Assembly: GCF_900110995.1 (NCBI RefSeq) | Contig: NZ_FOJF01000001.1 | Location: 1-64,000 of the forward strand | Length of the DNA: 64,000 nt | Source: Chitinophaga sp. YR573 | GTDB lineage: Bacteria > Bacteroidota > Bacteroidia > Chitinophagales > Chitinophagaceae | Direction: 5' to 3' | In this document: positions 1 to 11,900 of the stretch, one piece after another | How the letters are laid out: each line of letters begins with the position of its first letter | How positions within the stretch are numbered: the stretch's first letter is position 1 | Made by a program: the position numbers and the translations under genes | Notes under the pieces: model-generated | What the model was told of the DNA's origin: nothing | Seen by the model: only the letters and a program-made list of their open reading frames with translations | Database searches by the model: none

Positions 1-3000
1 GACAGCCCTTTATAATAATCGGTGATATTACCATGTGTGATCATCACTCCTTTAGGATGACCTGTAGTACCCGATGTATAGATTACATAGGCCAGATCTG
101 TTGATGATACTTCTGTTAATACAGGTGGTATTGTCAGTTCTTCCAGTTGAAGATCCACAGAGAATACCGGAACGTTAAACGAGAGTACATCAAACAATCT
201 TTCTGATGTAATCAGCAATACTTTGATACCTGTATCATTGATAATATAATCCTGACGATCGGCAGGAAGTGAAGGATCTATTGGTACATAAGCAGCTCCT
301 GCTTTCAGGATACCCAGTATGGCGATTACTGACCAACTACTGTTTTCCATCATCACTCCTACCAGATCATTAGCCCGCAGATCATAGGTTTGTTTCAGGT
401 AGTGTGCCAGCCAGGTTGAACTGTTATCCAGTTCCTGGTAGCTAAGCTGTGTCTCACCGGAGATCAACGCCACCCTCTCAGGAGAACTAACTACCTGACG
501 AGTAAAAAGAGAAGTTACCGTCTCTGTTTCTTCTGAAACAAATCCATGATTTACCCCTTCCGATAACAGGGCTGCTTCTTCCTCCGGTAACAGCATTTGT
601 AAATGACCTACCGGCTGGCTTTGATCATCGGCTACTGATGACAGCAACTGCAAATAATGATCTTTCAGCCGCTCAATCGTCGCTGGAAGAAAAAGATCCG
701 TACAATAATTTATAGAAATACCAAAGCCTTCTGCTGTTTCTTCTACAAAAAACGTAAGATCGAATTTGGCTATTTTATGATCCAGTGATTCCGGAGCTAC
801 TGTAATATCTCCCAGGTCCTGCACTAAAGCCGAATCATTATTATTCAATACAAACAACACCTGAAACAGGGAACTCCGGCTCTTATCCCGCTCCTTCTCT
901 ACCCTATCCACCACTTTCTCAAATGGAACCGCGATATGTTCATATGCTTCCAGTGTTGTTGTCCTTACCTGGGATAGTAGTGACCTGAAATCAGGATTGT
1001 CTGAAAGGTCGCTACGCAACGCAAGGGTGTTTACAAAAAAGCCGATTAGTGGCTCCAGTTCCTGTTGAGGGCGATGCGCTACTGTTGTTCCTACACAGAT
1101 GTCCGTTTGATTGCCATAGCGGTATAACAACACCTTGTATACGGCCAGCAGTAGCATAAATGGCGTAACATCCTCCTGTTGCGCCAGTTGTTCCAGCCGC
1201 TTACTCAGCTCTTTGCCTACTTTAAAATTCAGCCGGTCGCCCTGGATACTTTGTACCACAGGTCTTGGCAGATCTGAAGGAAGCTGTAGCGGGGTCACTC
1301 CTTTCAGTTTCTCTTCCCAGTAGCCCAGCTGCTGATCGAGCAGCTCCCCTGTAAGGTGACTACGCTGCCATAAGGCATAGTCTGCATACTGCAACGGCAA
1401 TACAGGTAATGCCACTTCGCGATTCTGGTATATTTCACAGAACTCCTGTACTATCAGGGATTCAGACCAACCATCTGAGGCAATATGATGCCTTACCAGC
1501 ACCAGCAGGTGTTCATCTTCCTGCAACCGGAACAACCGGGCACGTAGCATATGATCTGCGGACAGGTCAAATGGCCGGTCTATTTCGGCGGTTATTGCCG
1601 TATGCAGGTCATCAGGGATATTATCTACTATATTCAGGCGCCAGCCACCGGCAGACAAGATCTCCTGATATGGCACTCCATCTTCCACTTTAAATACTGT
1701 TCTCAGTGATTCGTGACGATCCACTATCATACGAAAAGCTGTTTCCAGCAAGGATACATCCAGCTGGCCTTTCAATCTGAACAATGCAGGCATATGATAG
1801 TGCGTGCTGCCACGCAGCTGGTCAATAAACCACAAACGTTCCTGCGCATATGACAGTGGTATCTTTTCCGGCCGTTCATTGACTAGCACCACCTGAGGTA
1901 ATACCATGTTCTTTTCCAGTCTGTCAACAAGCGCTGCCAATTCCCGCACTGTCGGACCAGTGAGAAGATCTTTTATTATGATATCGGCCTTCCATTCCCG
2001 TCGTATTGCGGATACAACACGCATCGCCAGCAAGGAATGGCCGCCCATTTCATAGAAGTTGTCATCCAGTCCTACTTTTTCCACTTGTAGTATTTCCTGC
2101 CATAGTTGTGAAATAGAAATCTCTGCAGGAGTAACCGGTGAAACGTACACTTTTCCGGAGTTATGTTTCATTGAAAATGGGTCCGGTAATCTCTCAACAT
2201 CTAACTTCCCATTTACCGTAGCCGGGATTTTCGTTATGGCTATAAAAAAGTCAGGAATCATGTAAGCAGGTACTCTGCTCTGTAGGAAAGACTTCCAGTC
2301 CTGCGATGTAATATTCTGTGGGGCGATATAGTAAGCTGTGATATGTTTTTCCTCCTTAGCATCCTTTCTGGCCACTACAAAGACCTCTTCCACGCCAGGG
2401 AATTGTGAAAGGTGTGTTTTTATCTCACCCATTTCGATACGGTTACCCCTTATCTTTATCTGATCATCTATTCTTCCACCGAATTCCATATCTCCTCCAG
2501 GCAGCAAACGGACGATATCTCCTGTTCTATAATATCGCTCTGCAGCCTGGTTAGTCAGTGTGACAAATCTTTGTGCCGTTATCACAGGCTGCTGCCAGTA
2601 ACCCCGGGCAACGCTACTTCCGCTCAGATACAGTTCACCATAAACGCCAACCGGCAATATGTTTCCGGCCGCATCCAACACACTTACGCCCATATTTGCA
2701 ATGGGCCGGCCGATAGTTATGCGTTCATCTCCAGGTGATATTTCTTTTACGATGCAACCAACTGTGGCTTCTGTTGGTCCATATTCATTATATATTCTGA
2801 TTGAAGGGGATAACCTTCTTAAGATGTCTACCTGTGAAGGATGTAGTTCTTCTCCACCAACGATGGCGCACACTATGTTTGCATTTTGCAATCCTGCATC
2901 CGCCAGCAGGGAAATATGAGTAGGTGTAAGTTTTATACAGTCTATTTCATTAGATGGGTCGAAACAGTAGCGCAGTTTCTCTGTGATATCGAGGTGTTTA

Positions 3001-4859
3001 TCCAGGCAATATAAAGTCTGGCCTCTTGTCAGTGTAGTAAATATTGCAGTGACTGTCAGGTCGAAAGCCAAACTTGTCAGCAGTGGAAAATTGCCATTGC
3101 AGTTGCGGAAATAATAATCATTTGCCCAACTGATATAGTTGTTCAGGTTAGCATGTGATATCTGGCAGCCCTTGGGTTTTCCGGTTGTTCCCGAGGTAAA
3201 TATCAGATAAGCAGTATCTTCCGGGGCAGGCGTTTTCAGTGGCGGGAAGGATGTGTATCCAGTCGCTCTGATATTTAATTCTTCTACTGTAACAAACAGA
3301 TCAGCCATCTCTGAACCCATCATCTCTGCCGGGATACTATCATCTGTGATAATAATCCTGCAGCCACTATCCTTTACGATATGTTCCAGGCGTTGCAAGG
3401 GATTGCTGCTATCCAGCGGAACATACGCTGCGCCTGAAAAGAGGATACCCAATAATACTGCCGCCACATCATCATCGTTGTTCAGCATTACACCTATGAT
3501 ATCTCCATTTCCGACACCATAAACTGTAGAAAGTATAAAGGCAATACCTTTTACTTTTTCCTCCAATGTCTGATAAGTAATGGATCGCTGGCTGCCTTTT
3601 ACTGCTATATGACCGGCATACTGTTTAAAACAGTCCAATATCATTCGTGGTACGGTATCTGGGCCCGGAAATCCCATTGCTGTATTGTTATACTCCGAGA
3701 TGGCAATTCTATCTTTAGTACCAACATGTAAACCGGAAAGTTCCGGGTTCTGCAACCGGTTTTGCAAGTCATCGAGCAGGAAGGTAGCCAATTCCATTCC
3801 TGACGGATAGACGAAGATGATCTGCCAGGTATTTTTCTTTCTTAGTATCCTGCATAAGAACGTGCCATTAAACGATGATACGATTTCCATATCCGGATCA
3901 CCCGTTACATCACAATACTCCAATACAAACCGTATCTGAGGATGTTCCAATAAGGGATTGGCTGGTGCATAGTAATAATCATTCCAGTCGGTGGCCTGTG
4001 CAAGCTGTGATCCCGACAGTTCCGTCCATTCGGAGATACTACCGGTGAACCCCGCAGGAAATCGTACCGGATAATACCTGGATAACGGCCCCATGGTAGA
4101 TTTCAGTTCTTCATAGCAGCGTCCATTTTCCAGGCAAGCGACCTGCAATGGTTCTTCTGCATTGTAACGCGCAATGCTTTGAGCAAAAATTGCGGTAAGC
4201 AGTACTTTCACAGATACGTTATAGCTGGCAGCATATTGTTCCAGGGGTAAGTCTTCCAGTATGAGCTTAGTATCTGAGTAGCCCGTTTCTGCCGCAGGGA
4301 CTCTCCATATGCTATTAACATTGGCATCAGCTACCCATGATCCACTCCAGAACTCCGCAGCATTTTTATTGTCCTCTTCAATCAACTGTGTTTCCCAGTT
4401 TGTGTAGTCACTAAACTGTAAAAGATCTTCCTTACTTATCTCAAATATTTGACCAGTCAGAATCGTATTCAGTTCCTTATATAGCAAACTAATGGAATAA
4501 GCGTCCAGTATAAGCGGTAACGCTTTAATAATAACCTGAAAACTAAGATCCGGGAGTTGCAGGATCTTTATTGATAATGGTGATGCGAGGCTTAACGTTT
4601 CTGTTCTGAAACAGTTATTATTCCGGCCCTGAAGCTGATATACGGTCTGCAACGGTAGTTTTACTCCTTCGCGATACTCAAATCCGGTCCGTAATATATC
4701 ATGGCGATCGGTAACGGCTGCGAATGCCGTTTCCAATATTTCCATTGTATAGTCACCACTGATAACAGATACAGTGGTTATCTCTGCCGGTTGATCCGCG
4801 CAGCACCTGATCAAGTCCAGCGACTGCTGGCCAGACAACTGAAATTGTGCAACAGTCAT
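1..4859 (-). CDS. Nonribosomal peptide synthetase, partial (interface-like C*-A(Asn)-T-C-A...)
   Basis: This is the 5' part of a modular synthetase; the gene runs off the left edge, leaving about 1619 codons. Residues 1-380 form a condensation-like domain in which HHxxxDG reads LPLILDA near residue 116, so both histidines are gone. Next come an adenylation domain (FTSGTTGKPKG near 552), a carrier domain (GGHS serine near 942), a normal LCL-type condensation domain (HHIASDG near 1124), and the start of a second adenylation domain (YTSGTTG near 1595). Its selectivity residues lie outside the window. The first adenylation domain reads DLTKIGEVGK by my alignment to GrsA, close to the published asparagine code. 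The gene starts 27 bases after the hydroxylase stop, in the same operon. The ATG at 4859 gives the whole condensation-like fold. The domain calls are certain; the Asn assignment is a motif inference. Confidence 0.95.
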   Translation of the reverse strand, partial: MTVAQFQLSGQQSLDLIRCCADQPAEITTVSVISGDYTMEILETAFAAVTDRHDILRTGFEYREGVKLPLQTVYQLQGRNNNCFRTETLSLASPLSIKILQLPDLSFQVIIKALPLILDAYSISLLYKELNTILTGQIFEISKEDLLQFSDYTNWETQLIEEDNKNAAEFWSGSWVADANVNSIWRVPAAETGYSDTKLILEDLPLEQYAASYNVSVKVLLTAIFAQSIARYNAEEPLQVACLENGRCYEELKSTMGPLSRYYPVRFPAGFTGSISEWTELSGSQLAQATDWNDYYYAPANPLLEHPQIRFVLEYCDVTGDPDMEIVSSFNGTFLCRILRKKNTWQIIFVYPSGMELATFLLDDLQNRLQNPELSGLHVGTKDRIAISEYNNTAMGFPGPDTVPRMILDCFKQYAGHIAVKGSQRSITYQTLEEKVKGIAFILSTVYGVGNGDIIGVMLNNDDDVAAVLLGILFSGAAYVPLDSSNPLQRLEHIVKDSGCRIIITDDSIPAEMMGSEMADLFVTVEELNIRATGYTSFPPLKTPAPEDTAYLIFTSGTTGKPKGCQISHANLNNYISWANDYYFRNCNGNFPLLTSLAFDLTVTAIFTTLTRGQTLYCLDKHLDITEKLRYCFDPSNEIDCIKLTPTHISLLADAGLQNANIVCAIVGGEELHPSQVDILRRLSPSIRIYNEYGPTEATVGCIVKEISPGDERITIGRPIANMGVSVLDAAGNILPVGVYGELYLSGSSVARGYWQQPVITAQRFVTLTNQAAERYYRTGDIVRLLPGGDMEFGGRIDDQIKIRGNRIEMGEIKTHLSQFPGVEEVFVVARKDAKEEKHITAYYIAPQNITSQDWKSFLQSRVPAYMIPDFFIAITKIPATVNGKLDVERLPDPFSMKHNSGKVYVSPVTPAEISISQLWQEILQVEKVGLDDNFYEMGGHSLLAMRVVSAIRREWKADIIIKDLLTGPTVRELAALVDRLEKNMVLPQVVLVNERPEKIPLSYAQERLWFIDQLRGSTHYHMPALFRLKGQLDVSLLETAFRMIVDRHESLRTVFKVEDGVPYQEILSAGGWRLNIVDNIPDDLHTAITAEIDRPFDLSADHMLRARLFRLQEDEHLLVLVRHHIASDGWSESLIVQEFCEIYQNREVALPVLPLQYADYALWQRSHLTGELLDQQLGYWEEKLKGVTPLQLPSDLPRPVVQSIQGDRLNFKVGKELSKRLEQLAQQEDVTPFMLLLAVYKVLLYRYGNQTDICVGTTVAHRPQQELEPLIGFFVNTLALRSDLSDNPDFRSLLSQVRTTTLEAYEHIAVPFEKVVDRVEKERDKSRSSLFQVLFVLNNNDSALVQDLGDITVAPESLDHKIAKFDLTFFVEETAEGFGISINYCTDLFLPATIERLKDHYLQLLSSVADDQSQPVGHLQMLLPEEEAALLSEGVNHGFVSEETETVTSLFTRQVVSSPERVALISGETQLSYQELDNSSTWLAHYLKQTYDLRANDLVGVMMENSSWSVIAILGILKAGAAYVPIDPSLPADRQDYIINDTGIKVLLITSERLFDVLSFNVPVFSVDLQLEELTIPPVLTEVSSTDLAYVIYTSGTTGHPKGVMITHGNITDYYKGL
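3720..4859 (-). other. Catalytically dead condensation-like ('interface'-type) domain
   Basis: This is the N-terminal domain of the second synthetase, about 380 residues. It keeps the condensation fold, including a mid-domain FW segment, and the aspartate of HHxxxDG. The two histidines are replaced by Leu-Pro and the glycine by Ala. The preceding synthetase already ends in a condensation domain with an intact histidine pair, so this copy is not needed for bond formation. Inactive condensation homologues called interface domains are known in siderophore synthetases, where they work with 2-oxoglutarate beta-hydroxylases. Here a hydroxylase gene lies directly upstream. That functional match is an inference. 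Confidence 0.6.
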
Positions 4860-4886
4860 ACGATATTATTAAGAAAATTGATTGAT

Positions 4887-5915
4887 TTATTCATCTCCGG
4901 TGGGGTCAATGATAGCGGTTGCTATGAGGCGTTCGCCTTTGTATGAATTTCTTCCGTGTGCCGCCAGCATGTTGTCAAGAAAAAGGATATCGCCCTTCTC
5001 ATAAGTGAAAGCCACTGTATGTTGCTGATAAGCATTTTTAATGGACAGGTATTCGTCTATACTGATTTCTGTTCCATCGCCGAAGAGGGTATCTGTATGT
5101 ATGAGATCTTCGGAAACCTTATCGCCGGGGTTCAATCCTAACTCTTCATACCTGGCATATTTGTTGAAAAAAAGTACATGATTAAACCAGGTATCTTCAC
5201 CTGAAGAAGGATGCTGATATACTGCTTTTTTTACCCATTCTATTTCCAGATGATCATCACCTATAAAGTCATAGTGGATAACATTTTTATTACAGATATC
5301 TTTTACTTCTTTGCCGTCTGTTGTCTGAAAAACTTCCTGCCATGACATGCTGATATCCTTTATCAGCCGTCTACGATACATGACCCCTTTTTCTCTGAAT
5401 TTCTGTACTAATGAAGCGGGGATCGATTTCAGCACCTTACGGGAATCTGCAATGGGTGTTTCTCCTCCCTCTGCGGCAGGCTGCAGGCAGCAGAACAATA
5501 TCCGCATTCCCCAGGTACGGCTGTAGGAGGATTCATTATGAAGATTAATACGTTCTGCTTTCGGATAGATAGTAGAATTATAAACATTCCGTACACCCGG
5601 GTCCAGTTCATGACGAGGTGATGATCTGAACATATAGGACAATGGTTTAGATCCGAAAGCGTTTACGAAATTACCAAAGGTCTCCAATGTAGTAGTATCA
5701 AAACCTCTGAACAATACGCCTGCATGTTTGCATAAATCGGCATTAAACTCTGCAGAGTTTTTTTGTACCCATTCTGTAAGGTCAACTCCTTTTAAGCGGG
5801 GTTTTATAACCAGGGGCAAGGTAGATTCCAGCGTTTCTTTTATTATGAGTGGCTGACCGCTGACATCTGTTTGGGATCTTGTCTTGATTTGTTTCAGCTT
5901 GCTTATATTATCCAT
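4887..5915 (-). CDS. Fe(II)/2-oxoglutarate-dependent hydroxylase (TauD/SyrP/AsnO-like)
   Basis: This 342-residue enzyme belongs to the TauD/TfdA superfamily. The metal triad appears to be His126 and Glu128 (in LHNESSY) with distal His320 (in AAHGRN). Arg329, or possibly Arg322, is positioned to bind 2-oxoglutarate. HxE in place of HxD is typical of the clavaminate synthase, AsnO and SyrP branch, whose members hydroxylate the beta-carbon of free or carrier-bound Asp, Asn or Arg. The gene lies between two synthetase genes, 12 bases after the first and 27 before the second, so co-expression is very likely. The next module reads as Asn-specific, which makes beta-hydroxyasparagine the best guess; the Asp module of the first synthetase is the alternative. 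The family call is strong. The substrate is inferred. Confidence 0.88.
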   Translation of the reverse strand: MDNISKLKQIKTRSQTDVSGQPLIIKETLESTLPLVIKPRLKGVDLTEWVQKNSAEFNADLCKHAGVLFRGFDTTTLETFGNFVNAFGSKPLSYMFRSSPRHELDPGVRNVYNSTIYPKAERINLHNESSYSRTWGMRILFCCLQPAAEGGETPIADSRKVLKSIPASLVQKFREKGVMYRRRLIKDISMSWQEVFQTTDGKEVKDICNKNVIHYDFIGDDHLEIEWVKKAVYQHPSSGEDTWFNHVLFFNKYARYEELGLNPGDKVSEDLIHTDTLFGDGTEISIDEYLSIKNAYQQHTVAFTYEKGDILFLDNMLAAHGRNSYKGERLIATAIIDPTGDE

Positions 5916-5927
5916 GGTGTTATAAAT

Positions 5928-8900
5928 TTAATCCAGCTGCTTCTTCAGCTTTTTAAGGTTTTGGCTTTTCAACATTCTGATCTTCTCTTCCCTGTCTTTT
6001 TCCATATCTGCTGTTATCAGTTCTTTTATTACATTCAATTTCTCATGAGGTGATGCTATGACATACTTAATCAGGTAACCCAATTTCTCTACCAGTCCGA
6101 TCATATATTTCTCATCAAAGTTGTCTTTCCGGTAAGAGATATTTATGCTGACAGCAGAATCATGTTCGGCTATATCAAACCACCAGTCTGCCTTCACTAC
6201 ATGTTCTTCAACCTGAAGTGCTTTGAATTCGAGTCCGGCAGAATGAATATTTTCCATCAGCTGTGTAGGGTTGAGATTAAACCCTACATTAAACCCTCTT
6301 CTTTCTCCGTTGCCGTTTTCATTTTCCAGCGCAGCCAGTTTCAGGAATGGGAATTTGCTATGAGCGAGTGCATTAACGGAAGATGTTTTTACGTTTCTGT
6401 AAACATCTGTGAAATCGGGATCTGGTGTAATTACGGTTCTTATGATGATGGTATTCAGGAAAAGACCGATCATATCTGTCAGTTCCTGGCGATCGCGCGT
6501 GTTAATCGGACAGCCAAAGCTGATATCATCCTGCCCGGTTTCCAGGTATAAGAGTGTTTTCACCAGCGACATTAACATTACAAACATGGTACTCTGATGC
6601 AGACGATTGTACATACGCAGTGATTCCAATGTCTGTGGTTCATCTATCCGCAGACTTACAACTTTTGCTTTGTGGTTATCTGATGCCGTCTGTATCAATC
6701 CCGGCAATTTCACCAGCGCAGTCCTGCCTGACAGATAGTTCTTCCAGAATAACGCGGTATTCCTTCGATCTTCTTCCTTGTCCTGCTGAAGCAAAGACCA
6801 TGCATAATCTTTAAATGTAAATAGAGGGGCCGGTAGGGTTGTGATGTCTTCATATAATTCCATCAATTCTTTGAACACTACCTGAAGAGACACCGGATCG
6901 GAGATAACGTGATGTGTATTAAAGAGGATAAAGTATTCAGTATCGTTGTTACGGATGAGTGTAAATCTAAGCAACGCTTCTTTTGCAAAATCAAAGGAGA
7001 TTCCTCTCTCCTGTTCATAGAGGTCTAAAACATCCCTGAGGCTGGCAGGGTTATTACTTCTGTCTATGAAGCGGAAGCCGGCGTCTGCTGTACCGGGAAT
7101 GAAAACCGGTTCGCCCTGCTTATCATATCCTATTATGGCGCCAAGGATATCATGCCGTACGATCAAAGTCTTAAAGGCAGTTTGTAGTCTGTCCGGATCG
7201 AGGCTACCTGTGAGTTGCCATGCGATAGTGGTATTATATGTTTTAGAAATTTCGGCATGCTGAGAAGCCAGCCAAAAGACCTTCTGTATCTCTGTCAGCG
7301 GATAATACGTTGTTACAGGTGCGTGTACAAGGCGGTCCTTTTCTGTTCTTCCACGTTCTGCCAGCAGCAGGGCCAGTTTTTCGATGGTAGGATTTTCAAA
7401 CAGGTCTTTAATAGAAACCGACATTTTCATTTCGTTGCTGATAGCAGCGATGGTCTGGATACCTCTTAATGAATTTCCTCCCAGGTCAAAGAAGCTATCT
7501 GATATACTTATTTTCTCCTTTTTCAGTAATGAGGTCCAGATTTCCGTGAGTTGTTCCTCTACCGGATTTCGTGGCGCTACATGATGTCCGACGCTGTACT
7601 CTCCGGAAATTCCGGGTAATGCCCGGCGATCTACTTTTCCATTAGGAGTTAATGGCAGTTGTTCCAGCATCATCAGAAAAGCAGGTACCATATAAGCTGG
7701 TAGTTTGGCTTTCAGATAATCCCTGAGCGCTTCTTTATTAATGCTTACGCCTGCAGTAACGATGTAACCCACCAATTGTTTATTACCATCCGGATCTTCT
7801 TTCGGTGCCACTACACATTGTGCTATTCCGGGCCATTCATGCATCACAGTCTCGATTTCACCTGTTTCTATCCTATGACCATTGATCTTCACCTGGTCAT
7901 CTATGCGGCCCAGGCATTCCATTTCACCATTCTGTCTCCATTTAGCGAGGTCTCCGGTCCTATAGATCTTTTCGCCTGGTATAAAAGGGTTATCAATAAA
8001 TCTTTCGGCAGATAACTCCTTTCTATTCAGGTAGCCTTTAGCTACACCATCTCCGCCGATATAGAGTTCTCCTGCCACACCCAGGGGCATCAGTTCCTTC
8101 CTTTGATTCAGCACATACAGCTTCGTATTAGCGATAGGAGTTCCTATTGTTATGTCTTCATGAGATACGACGGTTTTGATAGCAGACCAGATGGTTGTTT
8201 CCGTAGGTCCATACATGTTATACAGCGGTTTCTTATAATAGCGGAAGAGGTCTTTCACCAATGGTGCCGGCAATACCTCTCCTCCTATCAGCAACGTCTG
8301 CAATTGTTGTAACGCCTGTTGTCCTTCGCCGGTCACCAATAATTCCTGTGCAAATGAGGGAGTACATTGCATGTGCGTAACCTGATGCCGGCGTATTAAT
8401 TCTGCCGGACTCCATTCCTTTCCAAGGCGTGCAGTCATGAGTTGCTGCTGAGCAGTCGTCTGTTTAATAAGTTCCTGTAGTTTCTTCAACTGAGGGAGGT
8501 GAGCAAGTGTAGTATCGGTATCAATTCCAAAATCTATAAGACAAGCTATTTCGTTCACACCAATTGCCGACAGATCGCGAATCCCTGCCATACAGCTTTC
8601 GGGGGTACCAAACAGTCCGCTCGTACTGAAATAGCGATGGAATCCTATTTCGAGAATTGTATCCAGGTCTTTTTCCAGGTCAAGGCCGGCCTGATCCACT
8701 ACCGGACGCAGCAAGTCGAGTGATTGAGAGAGATATTTTTTGAATGGTTCTTTCACCACTGCTTCCACCTGTTTAAGATCGTTACCTATGAAGGTGTGCA
8801 GCATGAGGGCCACTTTACCTTTTTCAGGATCAAATCCATGTTCTTCCAGGGATTTCCTGTATACTGCTATTTTCTCTTTAAGTTCTTCCTTTGTTTTTCC

Positions 8901-11900
8901 AAGCAGGTGGGTAAGTACGTTTGCGCCTATAGAACCCGCATACCGGAAGGTTTCATCGCTACCGGCAGCTGTTACCCAAACGGGCAGTGTCTTCTGTACA
9001 GGCTTGGGGTGGAGCTGTATATCTATTTCCTTTCCTTCACCATTAATGCGTGTATGTGGATTTCCCTCCCAAAGCCCGCATACGACATTGAGTTTTTCGC
9101 GCATGCGCTGATGTCTGTTCAGATGATCTGCCGGCGCAAAAACAAAGTCATTCGGATGCCATCCGGAAGCTACTGACATTTCTACGCGACCTTCCGATAT
9201 ATTGTCTACCATTGACCATTCCTCTGCTACCCTGATCGGGTCGTGCAATGGTAACACCACGCTTCCTGATCTGATCCTGATGTTACGGGTAATGGCTGCT
9301 ACTGCCGCCGCCGCAACAGAGGGATTTGGAAACTGATCTCCAAAATTGTGAAAATGCCGTTCTGGTATCCAAACTGCGGATAATCCATTGTTGTCTGCAA
9401 ATTTTGCCCCTTCCAGCAATAAGCGGAATTTATTTTCGGTTGTTACGGCTTCCCGGGCGGCAAAATAAAACAGGCTAAAGTCCATTTCCGCTGCTTCTTT
9501 TACCTGTCCCGGGCGGTCCGGCAACAGGATCACTTTATTTCCGCGGGTGATTGTCCAGAACAGTTCCAGTCCGGAAATATCGAAACTGATACTGGTAACG
9601 GCCAGCCATGTTTCCTGCCTGTCAGTGGTTGTGAACCGCTGATCTAATCCTTCAAAAAAGTTAATCAGATTTCCATGAGTGATCATCACTCCTTTTGGAC
9701 GTCCGGTCGATCCGGAAGTATAGATGACGTATGCCAGTGTTTCCTGCGGCAAACTGATAGCAGGTATACTTTTATCCTGTTCTTCCAGACTTCGCATTAT
9801 TTCCTGATCGTCAAGACAAACAATACCATCTTTATATTCAGGCGGGACTATTGTTTTCGTATTTTCTTTTACGAGGACACAACGGATATCTGCATCAAGC
9901 AGCATGTAGCTGATGCGGTCCACCGGATAAACAGGATCAATCGGAATGTACGCGGCGCCGGTCTTGAGGATGCCAAGTAATGCCACCATAATTTCCGCAG
10001 ACCTTTCAATACATATTGCCACCAGGTCTCCTTTCCCTATGCCTTTGCTGATCAGGAAATGTGCCAGCTGGTTAGTTCTCTCATCCAGTTCCTGATAAGT
10101 CAGGGATTCTTCTTCAAAAACAATGGCAGTGTTGTATGGTGTGCGATGTACCTGTGCCGCAAACTGTGACACAACGGTACTATCTGCCGGGTAATCTGTG
10201 AGGGTATCATTAAATCCGTACAGCAAGCGATCTCTTTCATTTGGTGTAAGCAATGAAATATCAGCGATGGTTGCCGTTGGTTTATGGATAAGCTGCATCA
10301 ACACCTGCTCAAAATGATCTCTGATCATTGCCGCATAAAAGCTGTTGAGCAATGTACTATTGAAGGAGAAATCGAATTTAAGTGTACCATCCTGCTCTTG
10401 TACCATTATTGTGAACAGGTAGTTATTCTGTTCTTTTAGTACCAGTTTACCGGTATTTAACAGCTTTTCTTCTTCAGTTAAGGTGATTTTCGGATAATTT
10501 TCAAAGATGATAATACTATCGAAAAGATCGCCTTTGATGCCTATCCAGCTTTGTATTTCATTCAATGCTGTGTACTGGTATCTACGTGCCTCTGTATGTT
10601 CCTTCTGAATATTTCTCAGCCAACCGGTAATCTCTTGCTGTGCTTCCAGCACTATATGCAATGGCAGGTTATTGATATAAAGTCCTATTCTCTGTTCTGC
10701 ATTATCCATATCTGATGGCCTACCGGAAACCACTGCACCGAAACATACCTGTTCCCGTCCCGTGTAATGGCTTAACAGGATTGCCCACACGCCTTGTATC
10801 AGGGTATTAACCGTGATTTGTCCCTGTTGGCAATAGTGTCTTATTTCCTTAGCCAGATCATCTGCTATATCCAATGACAGGTGATCTACTTTCCCATCTC
10901 CTTTATTCCTATCTATTTCCGAGATGTTACCTACAAAAGGCAAGAGAGTTTTTTCATGAAAACCTGACATGTATGACTTCCAGAATTGTTCGGCTTCATG
11001 TATGTTCATTTTTCCGATATAGCGGATATAGTCAGCATATCTATCTTCCTCACGGGGTAACGGAGCTGCACCAACGGCGTAAGCTGCATAGACTTTCAGG
11101 AAGGTAGCTATGAGTGCCGCATTTGACCAGCCATCCAGGATAATATGATAATGCGTCCAAACCATCGTATAATGCTCCGGTGAGGTACGAATGAGCGTTA
11201 TACGCATCAGTGGCGGTACTTTAAAATCAAAGCCACGCCGGCGATCTGCTTCCAGAAAATCATACAGGGCTGTTTGTTTCTGATCTGCTGCCAATCCTGT
11301 ATAATCAAGTACTTCAAATGGCAGTTCCACTTTATCATGTACGCATTGTACGGGAACCATCAGTTCATCGGCTATAAAGCTGCTACGCAGGATGGTGTGA
11401 TGTGCAAGCATGTTTTCCCAGGCAGCTTTAAATGCCGGGACATTCAATTCACCCGGCAGTTCTACCTGTAGTTGTTCAACATATGCATTTCCATCTGTAT
11501 CGTACAGATGATGGAACAGCATACCTTTCTGCAACGGGCTGAGTCTGTATATGTCTGTAATTGACTGACGTCCCTTCACCGCGAAGAAGCGGGACAATTC
11601 CCGGTATCCAACTTCCGGTGCCAGTCCATAGTCTGAGGGCGTAAATTGTCTTTCACCATTATTACAGCAATGTGTAATGATACCGGTAAGATTACTGACA
11701 AAATCAGATGCCAGCTTCTCTATGGTGATTGGGAAGAAGTGTAGCTGTGAGTAGCTCCAGTTCAGGGTCAATTCACCTCCTACGACCATACAATTGATAT
11801 CCAGCCGGGTATTATAAGGCCATGACGAACCGATATTATCTCCTGGTCTTTCTGTTGCAGGATGTAAAAACGGGTGATCCTCCAGTATGTTATCTGTTTG

